Shown: positions 16,206 through 26,866, counted from the stretch's first letter. The stretch is 64,000 nt of DNA from Novosphingobium decolorationis (GCF_018417475.1 NZ_CP054856.1:1767001-1831000); one strand, 5' to 3'. Program-made: numbers and translations. Notes: generated from the letters alone by a model not told the origin.

Positions 16206-16215
16206 GTGGACGTCC

Positions 16216-18381
16216 TTAATAGCTGAACCTCACCGAAACCTTCCAGGTCCGCGGATCGCCGGGGCTGCGAATGCCGTAGGCCCCCAGCACGTTGCCGTAG
16301 ACGTAGTAGTCTTCCTTGAGGAGGTTGGCGACCGAGAAGCGCAACTCGATATCGCTGTCAACCGGCGGCGCCCAGCCGACGTAGGCGTTCACGAGTTCAT
16401 AGTCGGGCATGTAGGTGATCGGCGCGTTGGTGCCGCCAAGGTACTTGCCGCCCATGTACGAATAGTCGGCCCCGACCAGAAGGTCGCCCAGCTTCTCGTC
16501 GGGCACCCGGCCCGAGAAGCCCGCACTGCCCTGCCAGTGCGGCACGTTGGGCAGCCGCGTCGCGCCCGAGGACGCAGCCGAACTCGCCGGGTCGATGTCG
16601 CGGTACGTGTCGTCGTTGTAGGAGCCCGACGCAAACAGGTTCCAACCCGGCAACGGCGAATAGGCGAACTCGCCCTCGATACCCTGCACCCGCGCCGTAC
16701 CCGCGTTCTGCGTCAGCGAGGAGCCCGCCACGATCACGTTGGTCTGGATATCGCTGAAGTCGTTGCGGTAGGCAGCAAGGTTGAGATGCGCCTTGCCGTC
16801 CAGGAAGGTCGTCTTGAGTCCCACTTCATAGGCCCACACGGTCTGCGGGTCGAAGCCGTTCTCGTAGTTGGTCGGATTGGCGAGCGCCAGGTAGTTGAAC
16901 CCACCCGCCTGAAAGCCGCGCGAAACGCTGGCATAGGCAAGGATATCCGGGGTCGCCTGCCATTCGAGGCCGAACTTGGGGGTCCAGGATTTGGCCTTCC
17001 GGGTCGCGTCGATGGCGCCGTAGGTCCGGTCCTCGGGCACGGTCGTCAGGTTGTTCTGCTGGTAACCCTCGACCGACTTGGTCTCGTGCGTGTAGCGCAG
17101 GCCCGCCGTTGCCGAGAGCGTGGGCGTCAGGTCATAGGTCAGCTGGCCATAGGCGGCGTAACTGGTGGTCTTCATGTCGACCAGCTGGGGCATCAACTGA
17201 TAGAGGTTCAGGAGATAGTCGCTCCGCCCCTGATGGCCCTTCTCGCGGAAGTAGTAGAGCCCGGCGATGTAGTGCAGCCGGTCCCCGACCGCATCGCCCA
17301 GGATCTGCAGTTCCTGCGAGATCTGAGTGCGCCCGGCTTCCGATTCCAGCCGGTCGAAGCCCAGCGCATAGGGGCCATCGACAGTGTTGGTGGGCTGCCC
17401 GGCGGTGGTGTCGGCCAGAAACTCCTGCTCGTTGCGCACGACGCCGGTGATCGACTTGATCGTCGCCCCGCCCACCTCGTAGCTCAGCGTGAGATCACCG
17501 CCATAGGTCTCGACATCGCCGTAGCCATCGAGCGGGCCGACATAGGTGTAGGGATCGGAGGCTGCGGACTCGAGCGTCACCGGGTCGGTGGCCAGACCCA
17601 CCGATCCATCGTTCTTCGCGCGCGAATAGAAGGCCGAGGCGTTGAGCCCGAAGGGCCCGCCCCCGGTATAGGCCAGCGCCACGCGCCCGCCGTACTCGGT
17701 CGCCTTGCCATAGTCATCGCGATCCAGCGCCGGAGCGCTGAAATAGCCGTCGCGGTCGTAGAAGTTGCCGCTGGCAAGCACCGCCCAGTCGTCGGACAGC
17801 GCGGTCGAGACCGTGCCCTTGAGGCGCACCATGTCGTAGGCACCCGCCTCGGCCTGCAGCGAGCCGAAAGTCGAGCCGTCCGGCTTCCTGGTCACGTACT
17901 TGATCGCGCCCGTCAGCGTGTTGCGGCCATAGAGCGTGCCCTGGGGCCCGCGCAGAACCTCGATCCGTTCAAGGTCGGCCAGGTCCAGGTTCGCGCCCGT
18001 CAGGCTCGCGAAGTACAGATCGTCGATATAGAGGCCGACCGCGGATTCGTAGCCCACCCAGGTGCCCGCGTTCTGCCCGGCGCCGCGCATGAAGATGGTA
18101 AGCGTGGTGGGATCGACGGTGCCCTGCGCCACGCTGAGGCTGGGCGTCACGCGCTGCAGGTCGGCCGTGCGCTGGATCTGGAGATCCTGCAGCGCCTGTT
18201 CGCCAAGCGCCGTCACCGAGATCGGCGTTTCCTGGAGCGAGCTTTCGCGACGCTGGGCCGTGACGACGATGTCATTGCCATACGCGCTGGTTTCAGCGGG
18301 CGCGGCCGGTTCCTGCGCCAGCGCGGGCGATGCGGTCAGCATCGCGGTTCCGGCCAGCAGCCATCTGGAAGCCTTGGTCAT
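16216..18381 (-). CDS. TonB-dependent outer-membrane receptor 2
   Basis: This 721-residue receptor has a signal peptide ending at ASPALAQE, a plug domain (NDIVVTAQRRESSLQETPIS) and a barrel ending in VSVRFSY. I chose ATG 18381, preceded by GGGGAAG with a 6-base spacer. An ATG at 18402 overlaps the upstream stop as TAATG and would add seven residues. It is the middle gene of the ThDP enzyme, receptor, isochorismatase-fold operon. Two different receptors in one island suggest two forms of substrate or two related substrates. Confidence 0.9.
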   Translation of the reverse strand: MTKASRWLLAGTAMLTASPALAQEPAAPAETSAYGNDIVVTAQRRESSLQETPISVTALGEQALQDLQIQRTADLQRVTPSLSVAQGTVDPTTLTIFMRGAGQNAGTWVGYESAVGLYIDDLYFASLTGANLDLADLERIEVLRGPQGTLYGRNTLTGAIKYVTRKPDGSTFGSLQAEAGAYDMVRLKGTVSTALSDDWAVLASGNFYDRDGYFSAPALDRDDYGKATEYGGRVALAYTGGGPFGLNASAFYSRAKNDGSVGLATDPVTLESAASDPYTYVGPLDGYGDVETYGGDLTLSYEVGGATIKSITGVVRNEQEFLADTTAGQPTNTVDGPYALGFDRLESEAGRTQISQELQILGDAVGDRLHYIAGLYYFREKGHQGRSDYLLNLYQLMPQLVDMKTTSYAAYGQLTYDLTPTLSATAGLRYTHETKSVEGYQQNNLTTVPEDRTYGAIDATRKAKSWTPKFGLEWQATPDILAYASVSRGFQAGGFNYLALANPTNYENGFDPQTVWAYEVGLKTTFLDGKAHLNLAAYRNDFSDIQTNVIVAGSSLTQNAGTARVQGIEGEFAYSPLPGWNLFASGSYNDDTYRDIDPASSAASSGATRLPNVPHWQGSAGFSGRVPDEKLGDLLVGADYSYMGGKYLGGTNAPITYMPDYELVNAYVGWAPPVDSDIELRFSVANLLKEDYYVYGNVLGAYGIRSPGDPRTWKVSVRFSY

Positions 18382-18401
18382 GTCTTTCTTCCCCGAAGTC
18401 A

Positions 18402-20162
18402 TTATCTTGATAGTGGTGCTGAAAGTGGGGCCCTCAGTGCCCCGGCCACTCGATGACCAGGAATGTCCTCGAACAGGACCATTCCCAGCAGCGGCTCGGT
18501 CTTGCGGATGCGCCCGCCTTCCGGATCGACGCGCACGTCGATGAGGCTTGGGCCCCTGCGCACCAGCGCCTCGGCGAGCGCGGCATCGAGCTCACCTCGC
18601 GTCTCCACGCTTTCGCCATGTCCGCCAAAGGCGCGCGCAATGGCGGCGTAGTCGGACTGGCCCAGGTCGGTGTTGATCGCGCGCCCGTAGGCCAGCTTCT
18701 GGCCGTGGTACTCGGTGCCCCATTTGCCATCGTTCGAGACGAGGACGAGGAGCGGCAGACCCGAGCGCGCCGCAGTGTCCAGTTCGGCCAGGAAGAAGCC
18801 CAGCGAACCATCGCCTGTCACAAGCGCAACGGGCACCGGATCGCGCGCTTCGCGCCGCGCGGCTTCGGCCTCGGCCGCCGCCATGCCAATGGCCAGCGGA
18901 AAGGCCGCCCCCATCGCGCCAAAGGGCAGCAGGTCGGCATAGGAGCGGGGGGTGTGGACCCGCATGCAGGCGTGGGTGAAGTTCATCGAATCCGCGCCAT
19001 CGCAGACCAGCACCCGCTCGCGCGGCAGGATGCGGTCGAGCGCGGCGCCGATGGAGGCGGGATGCAGGCCCTCGCCATAATCGGCGAGCAACGCCTCCAC
19101 GCGCGCCGCCCGGGGCTCCAGGGCCTGTGCGATCCAGCTCGGATCGCGGTGGAAATCCTGCGCCTGCAAGGTTTCGCCAAGCGCTGTCAGCGTGCGCGCC
19201 GGATCGGCCAGTACGGCGAGTTCGACAGGGACATTGCGCCCGATAGCCTCGGCGCTGGTGTCGAGATGGATAAAGCGGGCCTCCGGCGCGAAGCGCGGCG
19301 CCAGGCCATAGCCGAACCACATGTTCAACCGCGCGCCGACCACCAGCACCAGGTCCGCCTCGCACGCGGCGCGCTGGGCGTAAGGCCAGGGATAGCCGGT
19401 CGGCGCAACCTCGGGGACGAGCCCGCGCCCAAGGCCATTGCCCAGGACCGGCACACCCATGCCCGCCAGCGCCTGCAAGGCCTCCCCGCACGGCGAGAGG
19501 GCCGCCCGGTTGTCGGTCACGATGATCGGACGGCGGGCTTCGGCCAGCATCCGGGCCATCGCCGCGACCTGCGCGTCGTGCGCCCCGGGCAGCGTGGGCA
19601 CCGTGACCGGCGCGCGCGGCGTGCTCGTGGTCTCGCGCGTCAGGAAATCAAGCGGCAGCACAAGCAGGGCCGGGCCGGGCACGCCTTCATTGGCCGCCTT
19701 CATCGCCGCGTGGAAATACTCGCCCAGCCGGTCGGGTGAGGGTACCGTGCGGCTGAACTTGAGATAGGGGGCGGTCATCTCGTGACGGTCGACGGCATAA
19801 GGCACGGAGGGTTCGACCCAGCTGTCGGGAAAGCGCGTCGCGATCACTACCAGTGGACTTTCGGCCTGCGCGGCGGTCATCAGCGCGGTCATCGCGTTGG
19901 CCAGCCCCTGCTCGGCCACGATCAGCGCAAAGCCGGTGCGGCCCGAGCGGCGGACATAGCCATCGGCCCCGCCCACGGTCCCGCTTTCGTGGCGGCCGCC
20001 AACGATGGAAACGCCCCGCTCTTCCAGCGCGAACAGAAGCGGAGCGTGAGTCGCCCCGGCGAGGGCAAACACCGTCTCGGTGCCGGATTCGCAGATACCC
20101 TGGGCCAGGTATTGGGCACAGGTCCGGGCCGGTTCTGGCGTGGAGGAGAGGTCCTTGGTCAT
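18402..20162 (-). CDS. ThDP-dependent enzyme of the acetolactate synthase/benzoylformate decarboxylase superfamily
   Basis: This 586-residue enzyme carries all three ThDP-enzyme domains. The catalytic Glu region is GGRHESGTVGGADGY, and the ThDP-binding motif runs from GDGSLGFF to VSND (about residues 455-485). It joins or splits carbon-carbon bonds next to a keto group, so it could be a 2-oxo acid decarboxylase or a carboligase/lyase. No subfamily stands out. ATG 20162 was chosen over an upstream TTG. The gene heads the minus-strand operon with TonB receptor 2 and has operator copy E 53 bases upstream. Confidence 0.85.
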   Translation of the reverse strand: MTKDLSSTPEPARTCAQYLAQGICESGTETVFALAGATHAPLLFALEERGVSIVGGRHESGTVGGADGYVRRSGRTGFALIVAEQGLANAMTALMTAAQAESPLVVIATRFPDSWVEPSVPYAVDRHEMTAPYLKFSRTVPSPDRLGEYFHAAMKAANEGVPGPALLVLPLDFLTRETTSTPRAPVTVPTLPGAHDAQVAAMARMLAEARRPIIVTDNRAALSPCGEALQALAGMGVPVLGNGLGRGLVPEVAPTGYPWPYAQRAACEADLVLVVGARLNMWFGYGLAPRFAPEARFIHLDTSAEAIGRNVPVELAVLADPARTLTALGETLQAQDFHRDPSWIAQALEPRAARVEALLADYGEGLHPASIGAALDRILPRERVLVCDGADSMNFTHACMRVHTPRSYADLLPFGAMGAAFPLAIGMAAAEAEAARREARDPVPVALVTGDGSLGFFLAELDTAARSGLPLLVLVSNDGKWGTEYHGQKLAYGRAINTDLGQSDYAAIARAFGGHGESVETRGELDAALAEALVRRGPSLIDVRVDPEGGRIRKTEPLLGMVLFEDIPGHRVAGALRAPLSAPLSR

Positions 20163-20214
20163 GCCCCCAAGAGACCGCAATGCCGGGAAATGATCGAACC
20201 TCGGACAGACCTTT

Positions 20215-20229
20215 GTTCGGATCGCGGAT
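20215..20229. promoter_or_regulatory. Island palindrome, copy E (weak left half)
   Basis: GTTCGGATCGCGGAT has an intact right half and 3 of 6 mismatches in the left. It lies in the divergent gap between the ThDP-enzyme operon (53 bases) and MFS transporter 2 (133 bases). Confidence 0.45.
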
Positions 20230-20361
20230 GTTTTGCCCGGTCAGGCTCGTCCCACAAGGTAGCTCAGGTAGCCTCCCTGCCTGCCGAACGGTGGCCCCGC
20301 CACCTCTGCCCCCCGGGGAGACACCCCGCTCACACACGGCCGACAAGGGTGAAGTTGAACA

Positions 20362-21672
20362 ATGAATAGTGCGGAACACCAAAGCTCCGACGCACAGCCA
20401 GGCAGCCTCGCCGAATTCCGCGCAGGGTGGCGGCCTCTGGTCGCCTGCGCCTTTGGCTTGGGCCTGGGTCTCTCCCCCATCGCGCCCTACACCTCGGGCA
20501 TCATGGCGACCGCGCTCGAAGGTGAATTCGGGTGGTCGCGCGCCGATATCCTGGGCACGCTGATGCTCGCGCCCATCGCGCTGGTCTTCCTGGGCGCCTA
20601 TGTCGGGCGTCTTGTGGACCGGCTGGGGCCGCGCAAGGTCGCGCTTGTCTCGACGGCAGGCCTGGGCCTTGCCCAGCTGCTCATCGCGCTCATCGGCGGC
20701 CAGCTCCTGACGTTCTATGCCGCCTGGGCGGTGCTTGCCGTCATTTCGCTGGGCACCCTGCCGATGACCTACGCCAAGGTCATCAACGCCTGGTTCACGC
20801 AGTCGCGCGGCCTGGCGCTGGGTCTCGCGCTCGCCTCGACCGGTGCCACCGGCGCGGCGATCCCGTTCCTGCTCAACGCCGCCCTGGAGGCGTTCGGCTG
20901 GCGCGGGGGTTACCTGCTCCTCGCCGCCCTGCCGCTGGTGTTCGCGCTGCCAGTCCTCTTTGCCTGGCTGCGCCTGCCCGAAGCGCGGGCCCGCACCGCC
21001 AGCGAAGCCCTTCCTCAGACCGGCATTGCCGTTCGCCAGGCCCTGCGCGGCTATCGCTTCTGGGTTCTGGCTGTCGGTTCGATGGCCCTTGCCTTCGGTG
21101 TCAGCGGCCTTCTGCCCAACCTCTTCCCGCTGTTGCTCGACCGCGGCGTGGACAATTCCACCGCCGCCTCCGCGCTCGCCGCACTGGCAATCAGCGTGAC
21201 GGCGGGCCGTATTCTCTCAGGCTTCCTGCTCGACCGGATCTGGGCGCCGCTGGTCTGCGCCCTGCTCGTCATCCCGGCGACCTTCGCGCTCGTTCTGCTC
21301 GCCAATCCGGGGCTCACCGTGCCGGTCATGGTCGCCTCGGTCGTCACGCTGGGCCTGGTGGCCGGTGCCGAGTTCGATCTGGTTGCCTACATGACCGCCC
21401 GTTATTTCGGCCAGAAGCACTTCAGCGAGCTCTACGGCATCCAGTACGCCGCCTTCGGGCTTGGCGCAGGATTCGCGCCAGCCTTCTACGGCGCCATGTA
21501 CGACCGGTTCGGAAGCTACCAGCCCGAGATCATCCTCTCGATCGCACTGCTCCTGTTCTCGGTCGCGATTACTTTCGCGCTCGGCCGTTACCCGACCTCG
21601 TTCACCCCGGCCCCCGAGGCTGCGCAGCCCCGGGCCTCGGCCCACCCGGCAGGGGAACCCCGGACAGCCTGA
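20362..21672 (+). CDS. MFS transporter 2
   Basis: This 436-residue major facilitator has about 12 transmembrane segments. The conserved loop between helices 2 and 3 is GRLVDRLGPRKV. It resembles the oxalate/formate-antiporter-like and monocarboxylate-type branch of organic-acid carriers. The Pro/Ala-rich C-terminal tail is soluble. It is divergent from the ThDP-enzyme operon. Likely role: inner-membrane uptake of the island substrate or export of an end product. Confidence 0.8.
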   Translation: MNSAEHQSSDAQPGSLAEFRAGWRPLVACAFGLGLGLSPIAPYTSGIMATALEGEFGWSRADILGTLMLAPIALVFLGAYVGRLVDRLGPRKVALVSTAGLGLAQLLIALIGGQLLTFYAAWAVLAVISLGTLPMTYAKVINAWFTQSRGLALGLALASTGATGAAIPFLLNAALEAFGWRGGYLLLAALPLVFALPVLFAWLRLPEARARTASEALPQTGIAVRQALRGYRFWVLAVGSMALAFGVSGLLPNLFPLLLDRGVDNSTAASALAALAISVTAGRILSGFLLDRIWAPLVCALLVIPATFALVLLANPGLTVPVMVASVVTLGLVAGAEFDLVAYMTARYFGQKHFSELYGIQYAAFGLGAGFAPAFYGAMYDRFGSYQPEIILSIALLLFSVAITFALGRYPTSFTPAPEAAQPRASAHPAGEPRTA

Positions 21673-21776
21673 GCCGCCTCTCCCCGACTTGGATGCACCC
21701 CGAGTGCCTTTCCGATTAGGGGTTAACGCGGATTTTTATTCGCTGTGCGGATTTTTTGGAGCGCTATACTGGTTAG

Positions 21777-21880
21777 CGATCACACCCGCCGGTAGGCCGT
21801 CATCAGTTTCTGAAATTCCCTCAGACTCTGACGACCTTTTCAGCCCCTGCAGCGCCTTTGCGCCGCGGGGGCTTTTTTTG
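21777..21880 (+). ncRNA. Candidate structured small RNA
   Basis: A good -10 (TATACT, 21765-21770) is followed by about 100 bases without a credible ORF, ending in a terminator. The middle folds as a nested hairpin: CGTCA (21798-21802) with TGACG (21829-21833), and inside it TCTGA (21809-21813) with TCAGA (21821-21825). It may instead be just the trailer of the MFS gene. I know of no matching RNA family. Confidence 0.35.
21842..21879 (+). terminator. Rho-independent terminator before fumC
   Basis: AGCCCC (21842-21847) pairs with GGGGCT (21868-21873), and seven T follow. It ends either MFS transporter 2 or the candidate small RNA. Confidence 0.8.
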
Positions 21881-21956
21881 GGCCCCCGTGCAATCGCGCG
21901 AAGGCTCCCTACCTTGAGGGGACCCCACCCGCGCCACCACCAAGGAGCCCATCCCC

Positions 21957-23339
<1,383 letters not shown>

Positions 23340-23443
23340 TCCGGCCGCATTCCCTCTCGCCTTGAGGCGCCCTTCGGGGCTAGGCTGCGTCCTGTGACAG
23401 GCCCACGAAGGGCCGCACGCGGGGTTAGAGGGGAGCGGCAAGG

Positions 23444-24851
23444 GTGAACAGCCGGACAATCGGACGCATCGCAGGACCGCTGCTGTTTGGCGCGGTCCTC
23501 ATCGCGCCGCCGCCCGGCGGCATGGCGCAGGCCCCCTGGATCGTGGCGGGGCTCGTCGCCTGGATGGCGACCTGGTGGATGACCCAGGCCATTCCCCTCA
23601 CCGCCACCGCGCTCCTGCCCTTCCTGGTGCTGCCCTTTGCCGGGATAATGAGCGCGGGGGAGACAGCCTCGGCCTACTACTCGCCCACGCTGTTCCTGAT
23701 CCTGGGCGGGGCCTTCCTGGCGCTTGCCATCGAGCGCACCGGACTGCACCGGCGCCTTGCGCTCGCGCTCCTGGACCGGCTCGGCAGTGGGGGCGGGGCG
23801 CAGCGCCTGCTGCTGGCCTTCATGATTGCCGCCGCGCTCCTCTCCATGGCGATTTCGAACACCTCGACCACGCTCATCATGATGCCGATGGCCGTCGCTG
23901 TGCTGGAAGCGGGCGGCATGAAGAGCGAGGATACGCGCGGCCTGTCGGGCGCGCTGCCGATGGGGATTGCCTTTGCCGCGTCCATCGGGGGCCTCGGCAC
24001 GCTCGTGGGATCGCCCACCAACGCGATTGCCATTGCCCTTCTCGATTCGATGATCGGGGTAAAGATCAGCTTTGCGACCTGGAGCCTCATCGGCGTGCCC
24101 GCCGTGGTCCTGGGCATTCCGATGGCTGCGTGGATCATTGCGCGCGTGCAAGGCGCCGCCACCGGCACCTTTCGCATCGGCGCGGCGTGCGATTGGCGTG
24201 GAGCCCCGCTGGTCGAGCGCCGAGCGCCGCCTCCTCCCGCTTGTTGCCCTCGCCTTCACGCTGTGGATGACAAGCCCGCTGCTCCGTCCCTTCCTTCCCG
24301 CAGAGGCGCTGACCGATGGCACCATCGCCATCGGGAGCAGCCTGCTTCTCTTCCTCCTCCCCGACGGTACCGGCCGCGCGCTTCTGAGCTGGGAGGAAGC
24401 CAACCGCGCGCCCTGGGATGTCATCATGATGTTCGGCGGAGGGCTGGCCCTCGCGGCCGGGATGGGCGCCTCGGGGCTCGACGATTGGCTGGGCCGTTCG
24501 CTCCTCCCGCTTTCGGCGGTCCCGCTGCCCCTCGTGGCCCTCGCCATCACCGCGATGGTGATCCTCATCACCGAGTTTGCCAGCAACGTCGCAACGGCAA
24601 GCGGCATCATGCCGGTCGTCGCCAGCCTCACCGTCGCGCTGGGCGCCGATCCTCTGCTGCTGGCAATGCCTGCCGCGCTTGCGGCCAGCTGGGGCTTCAT
24701 GCTGCCCTCGGGCACGGGGCCCAACGCGATTGCCTGGGCGACAGGTCGGATCGCGCTTCCCAGCATGGTGAAGGCGGGCTTCTGGCTCGATCTCGCGGGC
24801 GCGCCGATGATCGTGGCCGTGGTCTGGCTGGTCCATGCGCTGCTGCGTTGA
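23444..24851 (+). pseudogene. DASS/SLC13-type anion transporter, frameshifted
   Basis: The first 260 codons (from GTG 23444) encode a divalent anion:sodium symporter N-terminus with helices such as FLILGGAFLALAIE and the SNTSTTLIMMP motif. The rest of the transporter continues in the +1 frame, from about 24231 (RLLPLVALAFTLWMTS) to the stop at 24851. It includes ITEFASNVATASGIMPV and WGFMLPSGTGPNAIAWATG, both typical of the family. The shift falls exactly on a tandem 7-base repeat, GAGCGCC GAGCGCC (24215-24228). Removing one copy restores a continuous frame (LVERRLLPLVAL). The gene is inactivated unless this is a sequencing error. Confidence 0.85.
24215..24228 (+). repeat. 7-base tandem duplication causing a frameshift
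   Basis: GAGCGCC is repeated twice head to tail inside the DASS transporter gene. A 7-base gain shifts the reading frame by +1, which is the shift observed. Confidence 0.85.
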
Positions 24852-24920
24852 AAGGCACAGGTGCAATACCTAAGTCTGCGGCATTCCTCCCCCTTCTCCC
24901 GACAGACAGGAACGCCCCTC

Positions 24921-25625
24921 GTGACATCTACCGCGCCGACCGATGCGCCCTCGCGCCTGCCCGAAGCTCCCTTCCGGCCCGAGGCGATCATCTTCGACAT
25001 GGATGGCACCCTGCTCGACACCGAGAGCCTCTACCGCCAGTCCCAGCGCGAAGCCGCGCGCGCGCTCGGACATGACCTGCCCGAGGACCTCCACCGCCAG
25101 TTCGTGGGCGTCCACCGCGAAGTGAATGACCTGCACCTTCAACGCCTGTGGGGCGAGGACGCTGACGTCGCCGCCTTCAACGCCCACGCCGACAAACTGT
25201 TCAATGAGCTGTGGCGCGCCGATCTTCCGCTGCGCCCCGGTGCCCGCGAACTGCTCGAGGCGCTTACCGAGACCGGCCTCCCGCTGGGCCTGTGCACCTC
25301 GACGCGCAGTCCGCTCGCGCAGGAGAAGCTGAAGGTCGCAGGATTCCTCGACCTCTTCGCCTCGATCGTCACCCTGAACGATGTCGACCAGCCCAAGCCC
25401 CATGCCGAGCCCTACCTGCTCAGCGCCCGCAATCTGGGTGTCGATCCGCAGCGCTGCGTGGTCGTGGAAGATTCGCCCAACGGCCTGCGCGCAGGTGCCG
25501 GGGCGGGCATGACCGTCCTGCTCGTTCCCGATCTCCTCGCGCCGACGCCCGAGACGCGCGCGCTTGCCCACGCTGTGCTGCCCGATCTGCACGCGGTGAA
25601 AGAGTGGATAATCGCGGCCCTGTAA
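24921..25625 (+). CDS. HAD-superfamily phosphatase (beta-phosphoglucomutase/phosphatase-like)
   Basis: This 234-residue haloacid dehalogenase-type hydrolase has motif I FDMDGTLLDTE, motif II CTSTRS, motif III with the Lys of QPKPHAEPY, and motif IV VVVEDSPNGLRAG. The alpha-helical cap between motifs I and II makes it subclass I, typical of phosphoglycolate phosphatase-like and sugar-phosphatase enzymes. The substrate cannot be assigned. I chose GTG 24921, 23 residues before the first Asp. GTG 24861, with a nearer AAAGG, is also possible and would follow the broken transporter by only 9 bases. Confidence 0.85.
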   Translation: MTSTAPTDAPSRLPEAPFRPEAIIFDMDGTLLDTESLYRQSQREAARALGHDLPEDLHRQFVGVHREVNDLHLQRLWGEDADVAAFNAHADKLFNELWRADLPLRPGARELLEALTETGLPLGLCTSTRSPLAQEKLKVAGFLDLFASIVTLNDVDQPKPHAEPYLLSARNLGVDPQRCVVVEDSPNGLRAGAGAGMTVLLVPDLLAPTPETRALAHAVLPDLHAVKEWIIAAL

Positions 25626-25661
25626 ACGACAGCCGCGTCCACGGCCCGGCAAAGCCGCAAG

Positions 25662-26141
25662 TCACGTCCCGTCGGCCGCGTAGGGGGCCAATGTCACCTC
25701 ATGCCTTTTCAGGAAATCCGTGATCGACTGATCGATCTCTCCGGATTTTTCGATGTGCCCATCTGAATCATGGTCAAAATAGGTCTGTTCATCCGGCCTG
25801 ACGATCTCGATCCTCGGCTCCGAACCATCGATGGTAACCTGCTCGACCTCGCCGCGCCGCTGTGCCGCGCGTGAAATGGACGCCTGCTCTTCACAAAACA
25901 GATCTACCGACGAAGGGCTGATGGCCTTCCTCTGCGAGGAGACGACCTTCTTTGACGATTTTTCGATCTGGATAAGCGCAAGGGAGGCATCCGTGCCATC
26001 CGAGTGCACATTCAGCCTGTACGCGTACGAAGAGTGCGCGGGATGGAATTCGGATGTGTATGCGCATGAATCCACATCCTGCGCGCAGGCAGACACCATC
26101 ACAAAGGATGAAAGCGCCGCCGTGACCGTGCTCGTCTTCAT
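25662..26141 (-). CDS. Putative lipoprotein of unknown function
   Basis: This 159-residue protein has a lipobox-like VSAC at the end of a short hydrophobic leader (MKTSTVTAALSSFVMVSAC). The mature part is polar, with an acidic C-terminal third. No domain is recognised. ATG 26141 follows GGGGAGG with a 5-base spacer, so the start is well supported. The gene has lower GC and less biased codon use than its neighbours, which may indicate a recent arrival. Confidence 0.65.
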   Translation of the reverse strand: MKTSTVTAALSSFVMVSACAQDVDSCAYTSEFHPAHSSYAYRLNVHSDGTDASLALIQIEKSSKKVVSSQRKAISPSSVDLFCEEQASISRAAQRRGEVEQVTIDGSEPRIEIVRPDEQTYFDHDSDGHIEKSGEIDQSITDFLKRHEVTLAPYAADGT

Positions 26142-26261
26142 GTGCACCTCCCCGCAGACCTTGGCATTGCGCTTCTGGGCAGCACGGCGCCCAACAGTTT
26201 GAGCTCGACAGTTTCGGGAGCCCGAGGGCGATGGCCCTCGGAAATCGTCTTCTTTACCTCA

Positions 26262-26795
26262 TCACCCCTGCCACTCGCGCCGCTCTTCCGCCGCGCGCAG
26301 GACCTCGTAGGCAAGCTGGTAGGTCTGGAAGGCCTTGGCCGCTTCCGCATCGCCCGGCTTCACGTCGGGGTGGACTTCCTTGGCCTTGGTGCGCCAGGCC
26401 TTGCGCACTTCCTGGAACTCGGCGTCGGGATCGAGGCCGAGGACTTCGAGCGCGCGCAGTTCGTCGCGGCTGCGCGTCCCGTCGCCCGAGCCGCCCCAGC
26501 CGTAATGCGCCGATTCCTTGTAGCCGGCGGTCTCGGTCCATTCCTCGGACTCGCGCTTTTCGGCCTCTTCCTTGTCGAGCCCGGCAAAGTAGTCCCAGCC
26601 CGAGTTGTATTCGGCCGCGTGCTTCTGGCAGAAATACCAGCGATCCGGGCTGTTGGGGCTCTTGGGCGCGGGGCAGTCGCCGCGTTCGGTGCAGCCGTGA
26701 CGGTCGCAGATGCGCACTTGCGTCGCCTCGCGCGAGCTGCCGTAGCCGCCCCAGCGCGGGAACCCCCAGTTGTCGGATCGTTTTGCACGGGCCAT
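26262..26795 (-). CDS. J-domain protein (DnaJ-like co-chaperone)
   Basis: This 177-residue protein has a J-domain at the C-terminus instead of the usual N-terminal position. It reads LEVLGLDPDAEFQEVRKAWR, and the HPD tripeptide is in KEVHPDVKPGD. The N-terminal half contains scattered Cys/His pairs (CDRHGCTERGDC, YFCQKHAAEYN) that may bind a metal. J-domains recruit and stimulate Hsp70. ATG 26795 was chosen because residues upstream of it are Arg-rich and look untranslated. It is preceded by GGGGA very close to the start. Confidence 0.85.
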   Translation of the reverse strand: MARAKRSDNWGFPRWGGYGSSREATQVRICDRHGCTERGDCPAPKSPNSPDRWYFCQKHAAEYNSGWDYFAGLDKEEAEKRESEEWTETAGYKESAHYGWGGSGDGTRSRDELRALEVLGLDPDAEFQEVRKAWRTKAKEVHPDVKPGDAEAAKAFQTYQLAYEVLRAAEERREWQG

Positions 26796-26866
26796 TCCCC
26801 AGCCGTTACGCCTTCTCGCGGGCGCGATGCAAGCCTCTTGCGGCCGAGCCACCGGGCGGTGGGCAC

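Noticed and set aside
15901..18456. Plus-strand open frame of 851 codons
   Set aside because: Antisense of the isochorismatase-fold gene and TonB receptor 2, with no recognisable protein family.
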